Assembly (NCBI GenBank): GCA_903871545.1
Contig: CAIQHG010000012.1
Location: 1 to 64,000 of the forward strand
DNA length: 64,000 nucleotides
Source of the DNA: an uncultured Burkholderiales bacterium
GTDB lineage: Bacteria > Pseudomonadota > Gammaproteobacteria > Burkholderiales > Burkholderiaceae_C
Direction of reading: 5' to 3'
Shown here: positions 8,494-17,863 of the stretch, piece after piece
Position numbering within the stretch: position 1 is the stretch's first letter
Layout: each line of letters starts with the position of its first letter
Made by a program: the position numbers and the translations under genes
The notes under the pieces: generated by a model
Database searches by the model: none
What the model saw: the letters and a program-made list of their open reading frames with translations, nothing else
What the model was told of the DNA's origin: nothing

Positions 8494-9546
8494 ATGGAAA
8501 ATATTGATGTAATGGTCCTCAGAGCCATCGCCAAGTGGCGTAGCTCTGGCAAGCGGGCCTTGCTTGCCACTGTGACCCGAACATGGGGCTCCTCGCCAAG
8601 GCCTATTGGCTCGATCATGGCCTTGTGCGAAACCGGGGCAGTCGTAGGCTCAGTGTCAGGTGGCTGTATAGAAGACGATTTGATTGATAGATATACAAAA
8701 TCGTATGCAACGCTTGCCCGCTCCAAGCCCTTGGAGATAACTCAGACACACAACTCAAATGTGATTCCCATGGGCCCGCCTCAAAGCGTTAAATACGGTA
8801 TCAGTGCCGATGAGGCGCACCGATTTGGTCTACCCTGCGGAGGGACTTTAGAGTTGCTGCTTGAGTTTGACCCAGAGCCCAACGCTTTGCTCTCTTTGAT
8901 TGAGAAACTTGAGGCGGGATTACTGGTACAGCGCAAAATCGATTTGAACAACGGCCACGTTGAACTCCTTGTATGCGACGCCCCAGCTGAATTGAGGCTA
9001 GAAAAAGAACATTTAGTCAATACGTTTGGGCCAGAGTACAGGATGCTCCTAATTGGGGCAGGGCAATTGACTGAGTATTTGGCGACGATGGCAAAGTTCA
9101 ACGGCTTTGCTGTAACGGTTTGCGATCCAAGGCTGGAGTACGATCAAGACTGGTCTGTGCAGGGGGTGGGCATTTCAAAGGAAATGCCAGACGACATGGT
9201 CCAAAGCTTCAAACCAGATAGACGCAGCTGCGTGATTGCCCTCAGCCACGACCCCAAACTTGATGACCTCGCTCTACTTGAAGCCATTAATAGCGAAGCA
9301 TTTTATGTGGGTGCGATTGGCTCTCGACGAAATAACGAAGCAAGAAAACAAAGGATGCAAGAGCACTTTGAAGTGTCCGACCAAAACATTCTTCGCTTAA
9401 AGGGACCTATTGGTATTTATATCGGAAGCAAAACTCCGGCTGAGATAGCTGTAAGCATCATGGCTGAAGTGCTAGCCGTTAAAAACGGCGTTACCATCGC
9501 CAAAGAGCAAGAGGTCACTCACGCCAAGAATTCCAAAGAAAGTTAG
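8494..9546 (+). CDS. xdhC: XdhC/CoxI family molybdenum-cofactor insertion/maturation protein
   Basis: Members bind molybdenum cofactor and help load it, usually after sulfuration, into xanthine dehydrogenase-type hydroxylases. The N-terminal XdhC/CoxI domain has LATVTRTWGSSPRPIGS and VVGSVSGGCIEDDL. A Rossmann-type C-terminal domain begins with LLIGAGQLTEYLA and ends with VGAIGSRRNNEARKQRM. The length of 350 aa matches the longer two-domain members. No xanthine dehydrogenase or CO dehydrogenase subunit is adjacent, so the client enzyme lies elsewhere; the immediate partners are phr and a small membrane protein. Confidence 0.88.
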   Translation: MENIDVMVLRAIAKWRSSGKRALLATVTRTWGSSPRPIGSIMALCETGAVVGSVSGGCIEDDLIDRYTKSYATLARSKPLEITQTHNSNVIPMGPPQSVKYGISADEAHRFGLPCGGTLELLLEFDPEPNALLSLIEKLEAGLLVQRKIDLNNGHVELLVCDAPAELRLEKEHLVNTFGPEYRMLLIGAGQLTEYLATMAKFNGFAVTVCDPRLEYDQDWSVQGVGISKEMPDDMVQSFKPDRRSCVIALSHDPKLDDLALLEAINSEAFYVGAIGSRRNNEARKQRMQEHFEVSDQNILRLKGPIGIYIGSKTPAEIAVSIMAEVLAVKNGVTIAKEQEVTHAKNSKES

Positions 9547-9574
9547 CGTCTGCCTTTTTTTAAGGAGTAATAAA

Positions 9575-10462
9575 TTAGAAAGGCCAGGCTACGATACTTT
9601 TAATCGTCCAATTGTCGGTAGAACTATTTAAACCTCTACCCAGCCCTAGATTAATTTCATAAGGTTTGCGCTCGTAGTCCCACACAAAGTACAAAGTATT
9701 GTTTTGCAGTGAATAAGGCGTTAAATTGTTGATTTGTCCCTTGCCGCTGTAATACTCTAATCCGTAGCGTGATTTACCAAATAAACGGTAGCTGGCTTTC
9801 AGTGCCAACGTGTAATCGGGTGAGTGTTCTACATAGTCCTTGGAGACGGGCCAATTGAAGATGGGATTGACCGATATTAACCAATCCTCATTTCTCCAAC
9901 CCGTAATGTATCTGAATTCGTAAAAACGTTGCGATAGAGCAAACTCAGGCTTTAACTGCCCCCATTCCACATTAAATCCGGCAAAAAATCCCACTCCGTA
10001 CAAGGATTGCACCGGCATATATTTAGCCTTTGCAATGTATCCTGCTTCAGTGATGAGGCCACTGTTGGTCCGTGTTATGGGCAAGAGTAGACCGACCTCA
10101 AGCGTTTGACTGAGCCCGTAGTTGAACTCTGGTGTTAGGCGTTGACCATGCACATTCATCACTTCATTTTGATAGGTGGGGACACTAAGGCCTTGGGGAG
10201 TCATATTAAAGTGTAGGTTGGTGCCTAACTCGCCGGGCGCTACTATGTCGTCAGTAAAAACTGCAATCTCATAGCTAAGAGCACTGTGTGCAGGGTCTGA
10301 AAAGAAGCAAACAAGGATAAATGCAGTTAATAAAAAAAGAGCGTTTAAACGGACTAATTTAATCTCGATCGGGGTAAATCTTGCCCCCCCCAGAACACCC
10401 AAAGTAGTCTTTGATTGGGTCTTGATGAACTGCTTGTTTGTTGTCGTGCCTGATTTCATCAT
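9575..10462 (-). CDS. Putative outer-membrane beta-barrel protein, function unknown
   Basis: No exact family was recognised. A basic N-terminus of about 35 residues precedes a strong hydrophobic segment (LNALFLLTAFILVCFF) and a plausible signal-peptidase site (PAHSALS) near residue 60, so the protein is probably exported. The mature part is rich in alternating aromatic and polar residues (YGLSQTLEVGLLLPI, GVGFFAGFNVEWGQ, YELNLGL-like stretches) and ends in Trp-Pro-Phe; a terminal Phe is typical of outer-membrane barrels. The start has an AGGA-like site, although the leader is unusually long. It converges on xdhC with a 28-bp gap and has its own promoter in the 440-bp region upstream. Confidence 0.6.
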   Translation of the reverse strand: MMKSGTTTNKQFIKTQSKTTLGVLGGARFTPIEIKLVRLNALFLLTAFILVCFFSDPAHSALSYEIAVFTDDIVAPGELGTNLHFNMTPQGLSVPTYQNEVMNVHGQRLTPEFNYGLSQTLEVGLLLPITRTNSGLITEAGYIAKAKYMPVQSLYGVGFFAGFNVEWGQLKPEFALSQRFYEFRYITGWRNEDWLISVNPIFNWPVSKDYVEHSPDYTLALKASYRLFGKSRYGLEYYSGKGQINNLTPYSLQNNTLYFVWDYERKPYEINLGLGRGLNSSTDNWTIKSIVAWPF

Positions 10463-10677
10463 TATTCCTAGAATATTTTCCCGATTCTACCAAACGCACC
10501 GAACGAATAATTGTGCAAATGGGCGCCTAAGCTCAATTGCGGATTGCACGACTGCTTGCTTTAAATATCCGTTTGATCGCTAGCTTATAGAAAAATTACA
10601 TGCAAAAACAAATAATTAGCACCCAAATCCTCCAATGGAGGTTAGCCTTTTTGACGCGGTAGAAAAAGCTTATTAGT

Positions 10678-10724
10678 GAAAAATTACTACTTAAGAACTC
10701 ATGCGTCTTTTTTTGTAATTTTTC
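10678..10724. repeat. Perfect 10-bp inverted repeat
   Basis: GAAAAATTAC at 10678-10687 is the exact reverse complement of GTAATTTTTC at 10715-10724, with 27 bases between. It lies in the long gap upstream of fpr and could be a regulator-binding site or a foldable transcript element. The low GC content makes a stable terminator unlikely. Confidence 0.6.
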
Positions 10725-10827
10725 TTATTAAGTCATCCCTTCGTTGGATTTAGATCTAAGTATCCGCACACATCAGACGTGGCCGTCAAGGGGTGGAATC
10801 ATGTGCTCAAGGGCTCTAATAGCATTT

Positions 10828-10854
10828 GCGCAGATTAAACTGCGCGCACTTTTT
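10828..10854 (+). terminator. Hairpin plus T-tract upstream of fpr (terminator or attenuator candidate)
   Basis: GCGCAG (10828-10833) pairs with CTGCGC (10840-10845) around the loop ATTAAA, and a run of five T residues begins at 10850. It resembles a short rho-independent terminator placed about 50 bp before the fpr start codon on the same strand. It could attenuate fpr or end a short upstream transcript. The stem is only six pairs, so confidence is modest. Confidence 0.4.
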
Positions 10855-10889
10855 AATCGAAGAGTTAAAATGTCTGATTAAAGATTAAA
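10833..10889 (+). promoter_or_regulatory. Repeated GATTAAA elements upstream of fpr
   Basis: GATTAAA occurs at 10833-10839, 10876-10882 and 10883-10889 (the last two in direct tandem), with the reverse complement TTTAATC at 10852-10858. Four copies within 57 bp in front of one gene suggest a regulator site, but AT-rich DNA can produce such words by chance. No clear Shine-Dalgarno sequence precedes the fpr ATG. Confidence 0.35.
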
Positions 10890-10902
10890 TGTAGATAATC
10901 CC

Positions 10903-11676
10903 ATGAGTGCCTTTCACGAAGAAAAAGTATTGTCCGTTCATCACTGGACGGATAGTTTGTTTAGTTTCACAACGACTCGAGATACGGGTCTGCGTTTTTC
11001 AAACGGACACTTCACCATGATTGGCTTGATGGTCAACAACAAACCGTTGCTCAGGGCTTACAGCATTGTGAGTCCCAATTACGAAGAGCATCTTGAGTTT
11101 TTGAGCATCAAAGTACCCGACGGACCCCTCACCTCTAGACTTCAGCACATCAGCGTTGGAGACACCATTATTGTGGGGAAAAAACCGACTGGAACTCTTT
11201 TAATTGACTACCTTTTACCAGGTAAAAATCTCTATCTTTTAAGCACAGGAACTGGACTTGCGCCTTTTTTAAGTGTAATTAGAGACCCAGAAACCTTTGA
11301 CCGTTTTGACAAAGTTATAGTGGTGCACGGCGTCAGACAAGTCAACGAGTTGGCGTACCATGACTACATCACACAAGAATTGCCCAAGCATGAGTTGTTG
11401 GGGGAGATGATTCAAGAAAAACTGCTTTATTACCCAACCGTCACCAGAGAGTCCTACATCCACCAAGGCAGAGTGACCGATCTGATTGAGAGCGGCAAAC
11501 TCTTTAAAGATTTAAATATGCCCGTGTTCGATCCAGCAATTGACCGAGTGATGATTTGCGGAGGCCCTCAAATGTTAAAGGATTTAAAGAAGATCTTTGA
11601 GGAGCGCTCTTTCAAAGAGGGCACTACCACCACGCCCGGTGACTTTGTAGTAGAGCGCGCTTTTGCTGAGAGTTAG
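10903..11676 (+). CDS. fpr: Ferredoxin/flavodoxin-NADP+ reductase
   Basis: FAD enzyme exchanging electrons between NADPH and ferredoxin or flavodoxin, cytoplasmic, often induced by oxidative stress. The FAD-binding signature RAYSIVSP is followed by SIKVPDGPLTSRLQ, the NADP-binding LLSTGTGLAPFLSVI and VMICGGPQML, and the C-terminal VVERAFAES resembles bacterial subclass I enzymes. The length of 257 aa is exactly usual. It is preceded by a repeat-rich intergenic region and followed by the Smr gene after 23 bp. Confidence 0.93.
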   Translation: MSAFHEEKVLSVHHWTDSLFSFTTTRDTGLRFSNGHFTMIGLMVNNKPLLRAYSIVSPNYEEHLEFLSIKVPDGPLTSRLQHISVGDTIIVGKKPTGTLLIDYLLPGKNLYLLSTGTGLAPFLSVIRDPETFDRFDKVIVVHGVRQVNELAYHDYITQELPKHELLGEMIQEKLLYYPTVTRESYIHQGRVTDLIESGKLFKDLNMPVFDPAIDRVMICGGPQMLKDLKKIFEERSFKEGTTTTPGDFVVERAFAES

Positions 11677-11699
11677 AGCTTAGAGACAGCCATTAGCAT

Positions 11700-12335
11700 A
11701 TGAAGTCCCGCTCTCTCCAAGATCTTGAGGGCATGAAGCGCGCGGTTCAAGAAAAACTTACTCGCCAAAAATTAGAACGCGAGGAGGCGCTTAGACTCGA
11801 GAGGCTGCGCAGTGCTGAGCAAGATCTTTTTAAAAAAGCAATAGGCGTTGTCAAGCCCCTTGCTTCAAAGCCACGGGTAGAGCTGAAAAATGAGCCCTCT
11901 GCGCCCATTGCAAGCCAACAAATCAAGGACGACAAAAATGCCCTTCGAGAGAGCTTGAGTGATGAATTTGATGTGAGCTCCCTGTTAGACACAGATGACG
12001 CACTTAGTTTTCGAAGACCGGGCATTGGAGTCGATGTCACGAAAAAACTAAGAAAAGGCGACTGGAGCGTACAAGCGCAAATCGATTTGCACGGACTCAG
12101 GCGTGAGGAGGCTAGAGAAACTTTGAGTGAGTTTATAAAAGACTCAGTTAAAAATGGAGTGCGCTGTGTTCGAGTGATTCACGGAAAAGGATTAGGTTCT
12201 CCTGGCAAAAACCCGGTGCTCAAATCAAAAGTTCAATCTTGGCTGATACAGAAAAAAGAAATTCTTGCCTTCGTTCAAGCCAAACCCACACAAGGAGGGG
12301 CAGGTGCGATGATTGTCTTGCTCACGGGAAGATAA
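11700..12335 (+). CDS. Smr/MutS2-type endonuclease-domain protein
   Basis: Stand-alone small MutS-related (Smr) domain protein of 211 aa; relatives nick nucleic acids or act in ribosome rescue and recombination. The first 45 residues are highly charged and probably form a coiled coil (QEKLTRQKLEREEALRLERL). The Smr domain occupies the last 90 residues, with the DLHGLRREEAR motif and IHGKGLGSPG, then FVQAKPTQGGAGAMIVLL. These are the DxH and HGxG motifs of the family. It sits between fpr and hslR on the same strand. Confidence 0.87.
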   Translation: MKSRSLQDLEGMKRAVQEKLTRQKLEREEALRLERLRSAEQDLFKKAIGVVKPLASKPRVELKNEPSAPIASQQIKDDKNALRESLSDEFDVSSLLDTDDALSFRRPGIGVDVTKKLRKGDWSVQAQIDLHGLRREEARETLSEFIKDSVKNGVRCVRVIHGKGLGSPGKNPVLKSKVQSWLIQKKEILAFVQAKPTQGGAGAMIVLLTGR

Positions 12336-12380
12336 ACTTTTAGGACGAACATTAGAACAACAACATTCATCACCAAACGT

Positions 12381-12806
12381 ATGACAGGCATGACTGAGAA
12401 AATTCGAATTGATAAATGGCTTTGGGCAGCCAGGTTCTTTAAGACCCGAACTCTTGCAACGGACGAGGTAAGTAAGGGCAGAATTTTAGTAAACGATCAA
12501 ATTGCAAAACCCTCTAAAGAGATAAAGCTGAACGATATCTTGAGTATCAAAAGGGAGGGTTTCGTTCAAACTGTAACAGTCCTGGGTTTGAGCCAAAACA
12601 GGGGCCCAGCCAGCGTTGCTCAGCTCCTGTACAACGAAACACCACAAAGTTTAGAGGCCAAATCGAGATGGGTCGATCAACGAAAATACGCACGCGAACC
12701 CTCAAGTAGTATCGAAAACGGTAGGCCCACAAAACGCAACCGAAGAGAGTTAGACCAAACAAGAGCACCCGAATGGAACGAGAGATGGAGTGCATCTATA
12801 GATTGA
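12381..12806 (+). CDS. hslR: Ribosome-associated heat shock protein 15 (S4 RNA-binding domain)
   Basis: Hsp15 binds 50S subunits that carry a blocked nascent chain. The S4 domain starts at RIDKWLWAARFFKTRTLA and includes GRILVNDQIAKPSKEIKLNDI. The C-terminal tail is strongly basic and polar (RPTKRNRRELDQ), as expected for an RNA-binding protein. The 141-aa length is normal. Two close ATG codons (MTGM) make the start uncertain by three residues. It converges on the FtsX-family permease gene. Confidence 0.88.
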   Translation: MTGMTEKIRIDKWLWAARFFKTRTLATDEVSKGRILVNDQIAKPSKEIKLNDILSIKREGFVQTVTVLGLSQNRGPASVAQLLYNETPQSLEAKSRWVDQRKYAREPSSSIENGRPTKRNRRELDQTRAPEWNERWSASID

Positions 12807-12833
12807 ACAAAATTTTTCTGCCTTATCTGTAAG

Positions 12834-15371
12834 TTATATTTTCCTAAGGGTCTGCAGGACCGATTGATTGAGAACCGCTCTGAGTCCCAACCATCCTGCT
12901 CCCCAAGCCATCAACACACCAAACGCTGTACCCACGAGTACAAATAGAGGGGACGCCGTCCACTCAAATTCAAATACGAACTTGGCCAAACCCCATCCTA
13001 TGGCGCAGGCACAAAAGCTAGACATGAATCCAGCTAAAGCACCCATTCCCCAAAGCTCAGCGCGTTGAATTTTTACCAGTAGTTTGTTTGTACCCCCCAA
13101 GGCACGAATCACTGCATACTCCTTAGCCCTTTGCTCTCTGGTGCTGTGTACACAAGCCACCAAGACGATCAGACCCGCCACCAGCGTAAAAACAAACAAA
13201 AACTCAACTGCATTGGTGACTTGCTCCAAAATATTTTGAATCTGATTTAACGTAGAGCCAATATCGAATTCCGTAATATTTGGAAACTGACGTACCAATT
13301 TATTATCAAACCCCGTTGAGCCCGGTGCCTTAAAGGCGGCGATAAAGCTTTGAGGGAGATCGTTCATGTCTTTCATTGGAAAAATAACGAAAAAATTAGT
13401 TCTCATCGAGCTCCAATCAACTTTCCTAATCGAAGTGATTTGTGCTTCGTAAATAAATCCTGAAATATCAAACCGCATTTTGTCCCCAAGGTGCAAATCA
13501 AGCGTCTTTGCGATTCCTTCCTCAATACTCAATGCGTGTTCCTCATTGGGGACCCAGCGACCAGCGATGATCTGGTTATTTTCAGGGGCTTGGGCACTGT
13601 GGGAGAGATTAAATTCTCGGTCCACCATGTGCTGGGCGCGCTCGTCCTTATATCTGTTGGCTTTGATAGGATCATCGTTTATGGCGATAAGCCTTCCTTT
13701 AATCATCGGGTACCAATCTAATTTTTGAACGCCTGCTGTGTTGAGTTGCTTTTGAAAATCATCTGCCTGATCGCTTTGTATGTTGATCACAAAGCGGTTG
13801 GGTGCGTCCTCGGGGGTGGCATTTCTCCAACTTGTGATCAGATCGGTTCTAAGCAAAACAAGCAGCATCAGCGCAAGCAACCCAACAGAGAGCGCACTAA
13901 TTTGTAAAACCGCGTACCCACTTTGCGCGTAAATTTGTCTTGTCGCAACACGCAACCAAACAGGAGAGTTTTGTTCATGTACAAATTTGCGTAAAACAAA
14001 GATAGCGCCCAAACTGCCCAATGCAAAGATCAGTATTGCCCCTAGAAAACCGCCGACAACATAGGATGTGAGTAAAAAATCTTTACTCACTGACGCCATC
14101 AAAAGACACAAACCCACTGAGCCCAAGGACCACACTAAAAATGGCATTTTTTTAAGTCTACCCAACTCACGCCTCATCACCAAAAGGGGAGGAATGCTGG
14201 AGAGCTGCAACACGGGGGGCAACCCAAAGGCCAACATACAACACATCCCTACTCCAATACCTTGAAGGCTTGGCATCCAGTTGGCAGGGGGCAGGACTGT
14301 ATCAACTAGGCTTGATAATAGTTCAACAAAAAACAAATGAGCTGCATACCCGGCTGCGAGCCCAATCAGGCTAGCAACGAGTCCAAGCACTATAAATTCA
14401 AATGTGAACAAAGTCGCAATTGAGGCTTGACTTTGGCCAAGTACTCGGCGCATAGCGCAGTCTTGCATATGCTGCTGAGAAAAGTTTCTTGCAGCCAATG
14501 CCACCGCTACCGCGCTAAGTATCACAGCAAGCAAGGCCACCAATCTTAAAAATTTAGCAGCTCGGTCCATGGTTTGCTTGATCTCAGGGCGACCACTCTC
14601 TAGTGTCTCAAGCCTCACGCCTTTATTGGCTTTTGTTTCGATTCGCTTGGACACTGCGTCCGTAAAAAGCTTCACCCCCAATTCACTCCCCGCAACCGCA
14701 AAACGCCAGTTGATTCTGCTACTGGGTTGAATCAATTGGGTTTTTTCAAGGTCTTGTTTATTAATAAGTACTCGGGGAGCAAAACTCATGAAACCAACGC
14801 CTTTATCTGGTTCGAAGCTCAGTACTTGGGTTACTAGAAAACTTGCTTGACCAAGTAAGATGTGTTGTCCTGTTGAGATCTCAAGCGCCTCTAAAAGGCC
14901 AGCCTCAACCCATGCCTCGCCAACCCCTGGTACACCTTTGATCGCAACAGAGGGTAGATTGAGCTTTGGTTTAGCTTGAGGGGCAGCGTCCTTTGTTAAC
15001 ACTTTTAAAGAACCTCTTAAGGGGTAAGACGAATCTACGGCTTTTAAAGATACTAGTCTTGTTTGAGCATCGCTTTGGGTGGACTCAGACCTTGCCATGG
15101 TTGGAAAACTCAAGGTAAGTGCCGTGCTTAGTCCGCGGCTTTTTGCCTCATCAATAATGTCTTGTGGTGTAGTTGAGCTACTCGTGACTACTGCGTCTCC
15201 CCCCAGCATTTGGCGGGCGTCTCTGTCTAGTCCAGATTCGAGCCTGTTGGATAAAAAACCTACAGAGGACAGGGCCGCCACACTTAGGGCAGTTGAGAGG
15301 AGAAGCATTTTGAGCTGCCCTGATCTCAGATCCCTCTTTATGGCCTGTATCGACAATTGAAGTGTATTCAC
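12834..15371 (-). CDS. FtsX-family ABC permease (YbbP-like), large two-module form
   Basis: Inner-membrane permease with two FtsX-type modules. An N-terminal helix (MLLLSTALSVAALSSVGFL) is followed by a periplasmic MacB_PCD-like region, three central helices (LRLVALLAVILSAVAVALA and following), further hydrophobic segments and a second core with C-terminal helices. Relatives such as YbbP pair with the ATPase YbbA, but no ATPase gene is adjacent, so the partner is unknown. The ORF track starts at 15440 (868 aa); a GTG at 15371 gives MNTLQLSIQAIKRDLRSGQ, closer to family N-termini, giving 845 aa. Neither start has a clear ribosome-binding site. Confidence 0.8.
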   Translation of the reverse strand: MNTLQLSIQAIKRDLRSGQLKMLLLSTALSVAALSSVGFLSNRLESGLDRDARQMLGGDAVVTSSSTTPQDIIDEAKSRGLSTALTLSFPTMARSESTQSDAQTRLVSLKAVDSSYPLRGSLKVLTKDAAPQAKPKLNLPSVAIKGVPGVGEAWVEAGLLEALEISTGQHILLGQASFLVTQVLSFEPDKGVGFMSFAPRVLINKQDLEKTQLIQPSSRINWRFAVAGSELGVKLFTDAVSKRIETKANKGVRLETLESGRPEIKQTMDRAAKFLRLVALLAVILSAVAVALAARNFSQQHMQDCAMRRVLGQSQASIATLFTFEFIVLGLVASLIGLAAGYAAHLFFVELLSSLVDTVLPPANWMPSLQGIGVGMCCMLAFGLPPVLQLSSIPPLLVMRRELGRLKKMPFLVWSLGSVGLCLLMASVSKDFLLTSYVVGGFLGAILIFALGSLGAIFVLRKFVHEQNSPVWLRVATRQIYAQSGYAVLQISALSVGLLALMLLVLLRTDLITSWRNATPEDAPNRFVINIQSDQADDFQKQLNTAGVQKLDWYPMIKGRLIAINDDPIKANRYKDERAQHMVDREFNLSHSAQAPENNQIIAGRWVPNEEHALSIEEGIAKTLDLHLGDKMRFDISGFIYEAQITSIRKVDWSSMRTNFFVIFPMKDMNDLPQSFIAAFKAPGSTGFDNKLVRQFPNITEFDIGSTLNQIQNILEQVTNAVEFLFVFTLVAGLIVLVACVHSTREQRAKEYAVIRALGGTNKLLVKIQRAELWGMGALAGFMSSFCACAIGWGLAKFVFEFEWTASPLFVLVGTAFGVLMAWGAGWLGLRAVLNQSVLQTLRKI

Positions 15372-15529
15372 TATTTTTAAGTCTTTGGATAATGGAGTAA
15401 CTCTTAACACTAAGGGCAAAAAGAGTCTAGCCCGCATCATAGTACGATCTCAATATCGGCTCAATTTACTGAAGTTGACCCTAAAAAGCTTGAGTTTAAA
15501 TAAACTAAAAAAGCTTAAAAACCCCTCAG

Positions 15530-16948
15530 TTAGCAATTCTTCGGACCTGAAATAGAGGACTTTAAAAACGCAGCCGCACTATTAGCAGCAATATATCCTC
15601 CAGCGAATGCGCTCAACAAACCGTTTCCAGACAAGTAGCCTGCAACATGATTGCCTGAGACACCGCGCGCTGCGCCGCCCGCTGCCCATAGATTACTAAA
15701 CGGCACCCCACTACTATGCATAACGCGGGCATGAGTGTCAATGCCCAGCCCCCCTTGTGTATGAAAAAGTGCCCCTGTGACTTTTATTGAATAGTAAGGG
15801 GCTTCTAATTTTCTCTTGAACTGTCGACCCGTTGCGTCGGGGGCAACTGTGCTAAGGCCAGAGAGTTGGGTGCTCAAAGTGTGCTCAGAGCAACCGAGAA
15901 CTTTGGCAAGTTCACTTAAGTTGTTGGATTTTTTAATGACACCATTTTTTTCCGCACTCACAAAGTCCGGAAAGCCGTCTCCAAATGTTTTAATAATTTC
16001 ATCAAAAACGCACCACGCAACACCGCCGGGTTGACTAAGCACCTCAACAGCTGCCTCCGAGTAGCCCTTGGTTTCATTGTGAAAACGTTGACCCAAAGAA
16101 TTGAGTTGCACCCCGCCCTCCAACATTACTGCCCATGTGATCAAAATCCCGTGCGGAGAGGCCCAAGAACCATGTCCTTGGTAGCCCCCTAAATCGGCTA
16201 ACTGCGCTCCAAGCTGGCGTCCCCATAAAACCGCCGAGCCGTCATTGCCTTGATGCCCTGCAAAAACAGCGTCCTTTACTTGAGGTAAGTACTGTTTTAC
16301 CAATTCAGGGTTGCCGCCGTATCCGTTACAACAAAGAATCAATGCATCGCAGGAGTAAGTCTCAACTGAGCCGTTTGGTCGCAATAAACTAAAACCTTTT
16401 ATGCTTTTGTCTTGAACCCACAAATCTTTGACCAACGCTTCGTTGATTAAGGGGATTTCTCTGCGCTCAACAGCACCCGTCAACTTTGCCATCAAACTTT
16501 GTCCTGTCTTCTCTGGGACTGCATGCATTCGGTGAGTGCTGTGACCGGAGTAGAGAAATTGATCCAATAAAATCCACTCGAAACCGTGCAAACTCTCCAG
16601 CGCGTCAAGCGCTTTACCAACGGCTTGTGCGTAAGCCACGGCTAGTGCAGGATCCGATTCGTAGCTTGATTTTTTCTGAATATCCTGCGCGAATAACTCA
16701 ACACTATCGGCAATACCCATGCTCTTTTGAAGTCGTGTGTTGACTGCGGGGATAAATCCAGAGGACAAGGCCGTAGACCCCTGCGCCAAGGTGTCACGCT
16801 CAAATACGGCGCACTCAACTCCTAGATCTGATAGATGCAAAGCACAACTCAAGCCGCATGCACCGCCCCCTATGATTGCAACAGGTATATGTGCATCAGC
16901 GTGGGTCAAGTCAGCGAATTTTATTTGGGGGGGAGAGGAACTTATCAC
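15530..16948 (-). CDS. FAD-binding oxidoreductase of the fumarate reductase/3-ketosteroid dehydrogenase flavoprotein family
   Basis: Flavoprotein of 472 aa. The FAD-binding motif is AIIGGGACGLSCALHL with a following acidic position (VFERD), then TALSSGFIPA. The C-terminal return to the FAD domain is LFHTQGGLGIDTHARV and LWAAGGAARGVSGNHVAGYLSGNGLLSAFAGG, typical of this superfamily. No CxxCH or transmembrane segment is present, so it is a soluble two-domain enzyme that probably dehydrogenates or reduces a C-C bond in an organic acid or ring. It follows the SDR and Liv operon after about 108 bp on the same strand. The substrate is unknown. Confidence 0.8.
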   Translation of the reverse strand: MISSSPPQIKFADLTHADAHIPVAIIGGGACGLSCALHLSDLGVECAVFERDTLAQGSTALSSGFIPAVNTRLQKSMGIADSVELFAQDIQKKSSYESDPALAVAYAQAVGKALDALESLHGFEWILLDQFLYSGHSTHRMHAVPEKTGQSLMAKLTGAVERREIPLINEALVKDLWVQDKSIKGFSLLRPNGSVETYSCDALILCCNGYGGNPELVKQYLPQVKDAVFAGHQGNDGSAVLWGRQLGAQLADLGGYQGHGSWASPHGILITWAVMLEGGVQLNSLGQRFHNETKGYSEAAVEVLSQPGGVAWCVFDEIIKTFGDGFPDFVSAEKNGVIKKSNNLSELAKVLGCSEHTLSTQLSGLSTVAPDATGRQFKRKLEAPYYSIKVTGALFHTQGGLGIDTHARVMHSSGVPFSNLWAAGGAARGVSGNHVAGYLSGNGLLSAFAGGYIAANSAAAFLKSSISGPKNC

Positions 16949-17056
16949 CTTACACCTTTAAAGTAATGGCTAGTAAAACTCTTTAAAACGCTACAACCAG
17001 GTTTCTAAACTCAATTATCCTGAAAACTCAAATAGCTACTAATTTTAAAGAAATGA

Positions 17057-17863
17057 CTACCGCGCAGTGAATCCACCGTCAACGCAAATGATTTGCCCTG
17101 TTATGAAAGAGGCTCTGGACGAGATCAGAAAACTCACCAACTCAGCCACCTCTCCTGCTTGTCCAAGACGGCCCATAGGGATCGTTGCACACATGGACTC
17201 AAGAGCTTGTGGATTTTCTTTGACTGCTAAAACCATAGGGGTATCAATTGGACCTGGGCCGACCGCATTGATACGCACGCCTGTGCTTGCCCACTCCAAG
17301 GCGAGCGAGCGCACAAGACCATTTAAACCTGCTTTAGACGCTGCGTAAGCTGCCCCCAAGGGGTGGCCAACTAAGCCAATTTGACTACTAATGATCACGA
17401 CACTTGGACAATAAGAAGCTTGAAGCTCTTTTGGTTCTTTGCTCCAATGCTCACGCATGACCCTTATGCATTGACGAGTCAACAAAAATGTGGAGGTTAA
17501 ATTAACATCCAAAGTGTGTTGCCATTCGCTTAAATTTGTATCCTCTGATGATTTTTTATAAAACACTCCTGCACAGCAAACCAATCCATCTATTGAGCCC
17601 ATATGAGAGACCGCGTGCTGGGTAACTTGTTCTGCTGCGTTCACAAGGGTGAGCTCTTGCACGATCGCATGAACCCCAGGGGCACTTTTATTGAGATGGT
17701 TAGCTTGTTCGCTGTTTTGAACAACGCCGCAGACATTAGCCCCTTGCGTAAGCGCAGTTTGCACTGTAGCCAGACCGATCCCACTGCCTGCCCCAGTAAT
17801 TAAGAGCCGACGCCCTTTAAGCTCTGGGTGATGGACAAGGGGCGTGGATCTTTGTTTATCCAT
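17057..17863 (-). CDS. Short-chain dehydrogenase/reductase
   Basis: Classical SDR. The cofactor motif is [18 protein letters not shown] appears as CCAGVFYK, a Ser is in [11 protein letters not shown], the catalytic Tyr-Lys pair is in [11 protein letters not shown], and the C-terminal [10 protein letters not shown] motif is present. The ORF track starts at a TTG at 17866; an ATG at 17863 overlaps the livF stop by one base (TGATG), a common coupled arrangement, and is preferred (268 aa). As the last gene of the Liv-type transport operon it probably oxidises or reduces the imported compound or a derivative. Substrate unknown. Confidence 0.85.
   Translation of the reverse strand: MDKQRSTPLVHHPELKGRRLLITGAGSGIGLATVQTALTQGANVCGVVQNSEQANHLNKSAPGVHAIVQELTLVNAAEQVTQHAVSHMGSIDGLVCCAGVFYKKSSEDTNLSEWQHTLDVNLTSTFLLTRQCIRVMREHWSKEPKELQASYCPSVVIISSQIGLVGHPLGAAYAASKAGLNGLVRSLALEWASTGVRINAVGPGPIDTPMVLAVKENPQALESMCATIPMGRLGQAGEVAELVSFLISSRASFITGQIICVDGGFTAR

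Larger units (their letters stand above)
10463..10902. other. 440-bp intergenic region with several inverted repeats, divergent promoters
   Basis: Non-coding space between the outer-membrane-like gene (minus) and fpr (plus). It is AT-rich and contains a perfect 10-bp inverted repeat (10678-10724), a GC-rich short hairpin followed by T residues (10828-10854), and several GATTAAA elements just upstream of fpr. A weak CCTCC/GGAGG stem is at about 10629-10641. I found no tRNA and no convincing ORF. Promoters for both flanking genes must lie here. Confidence 0.6.
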
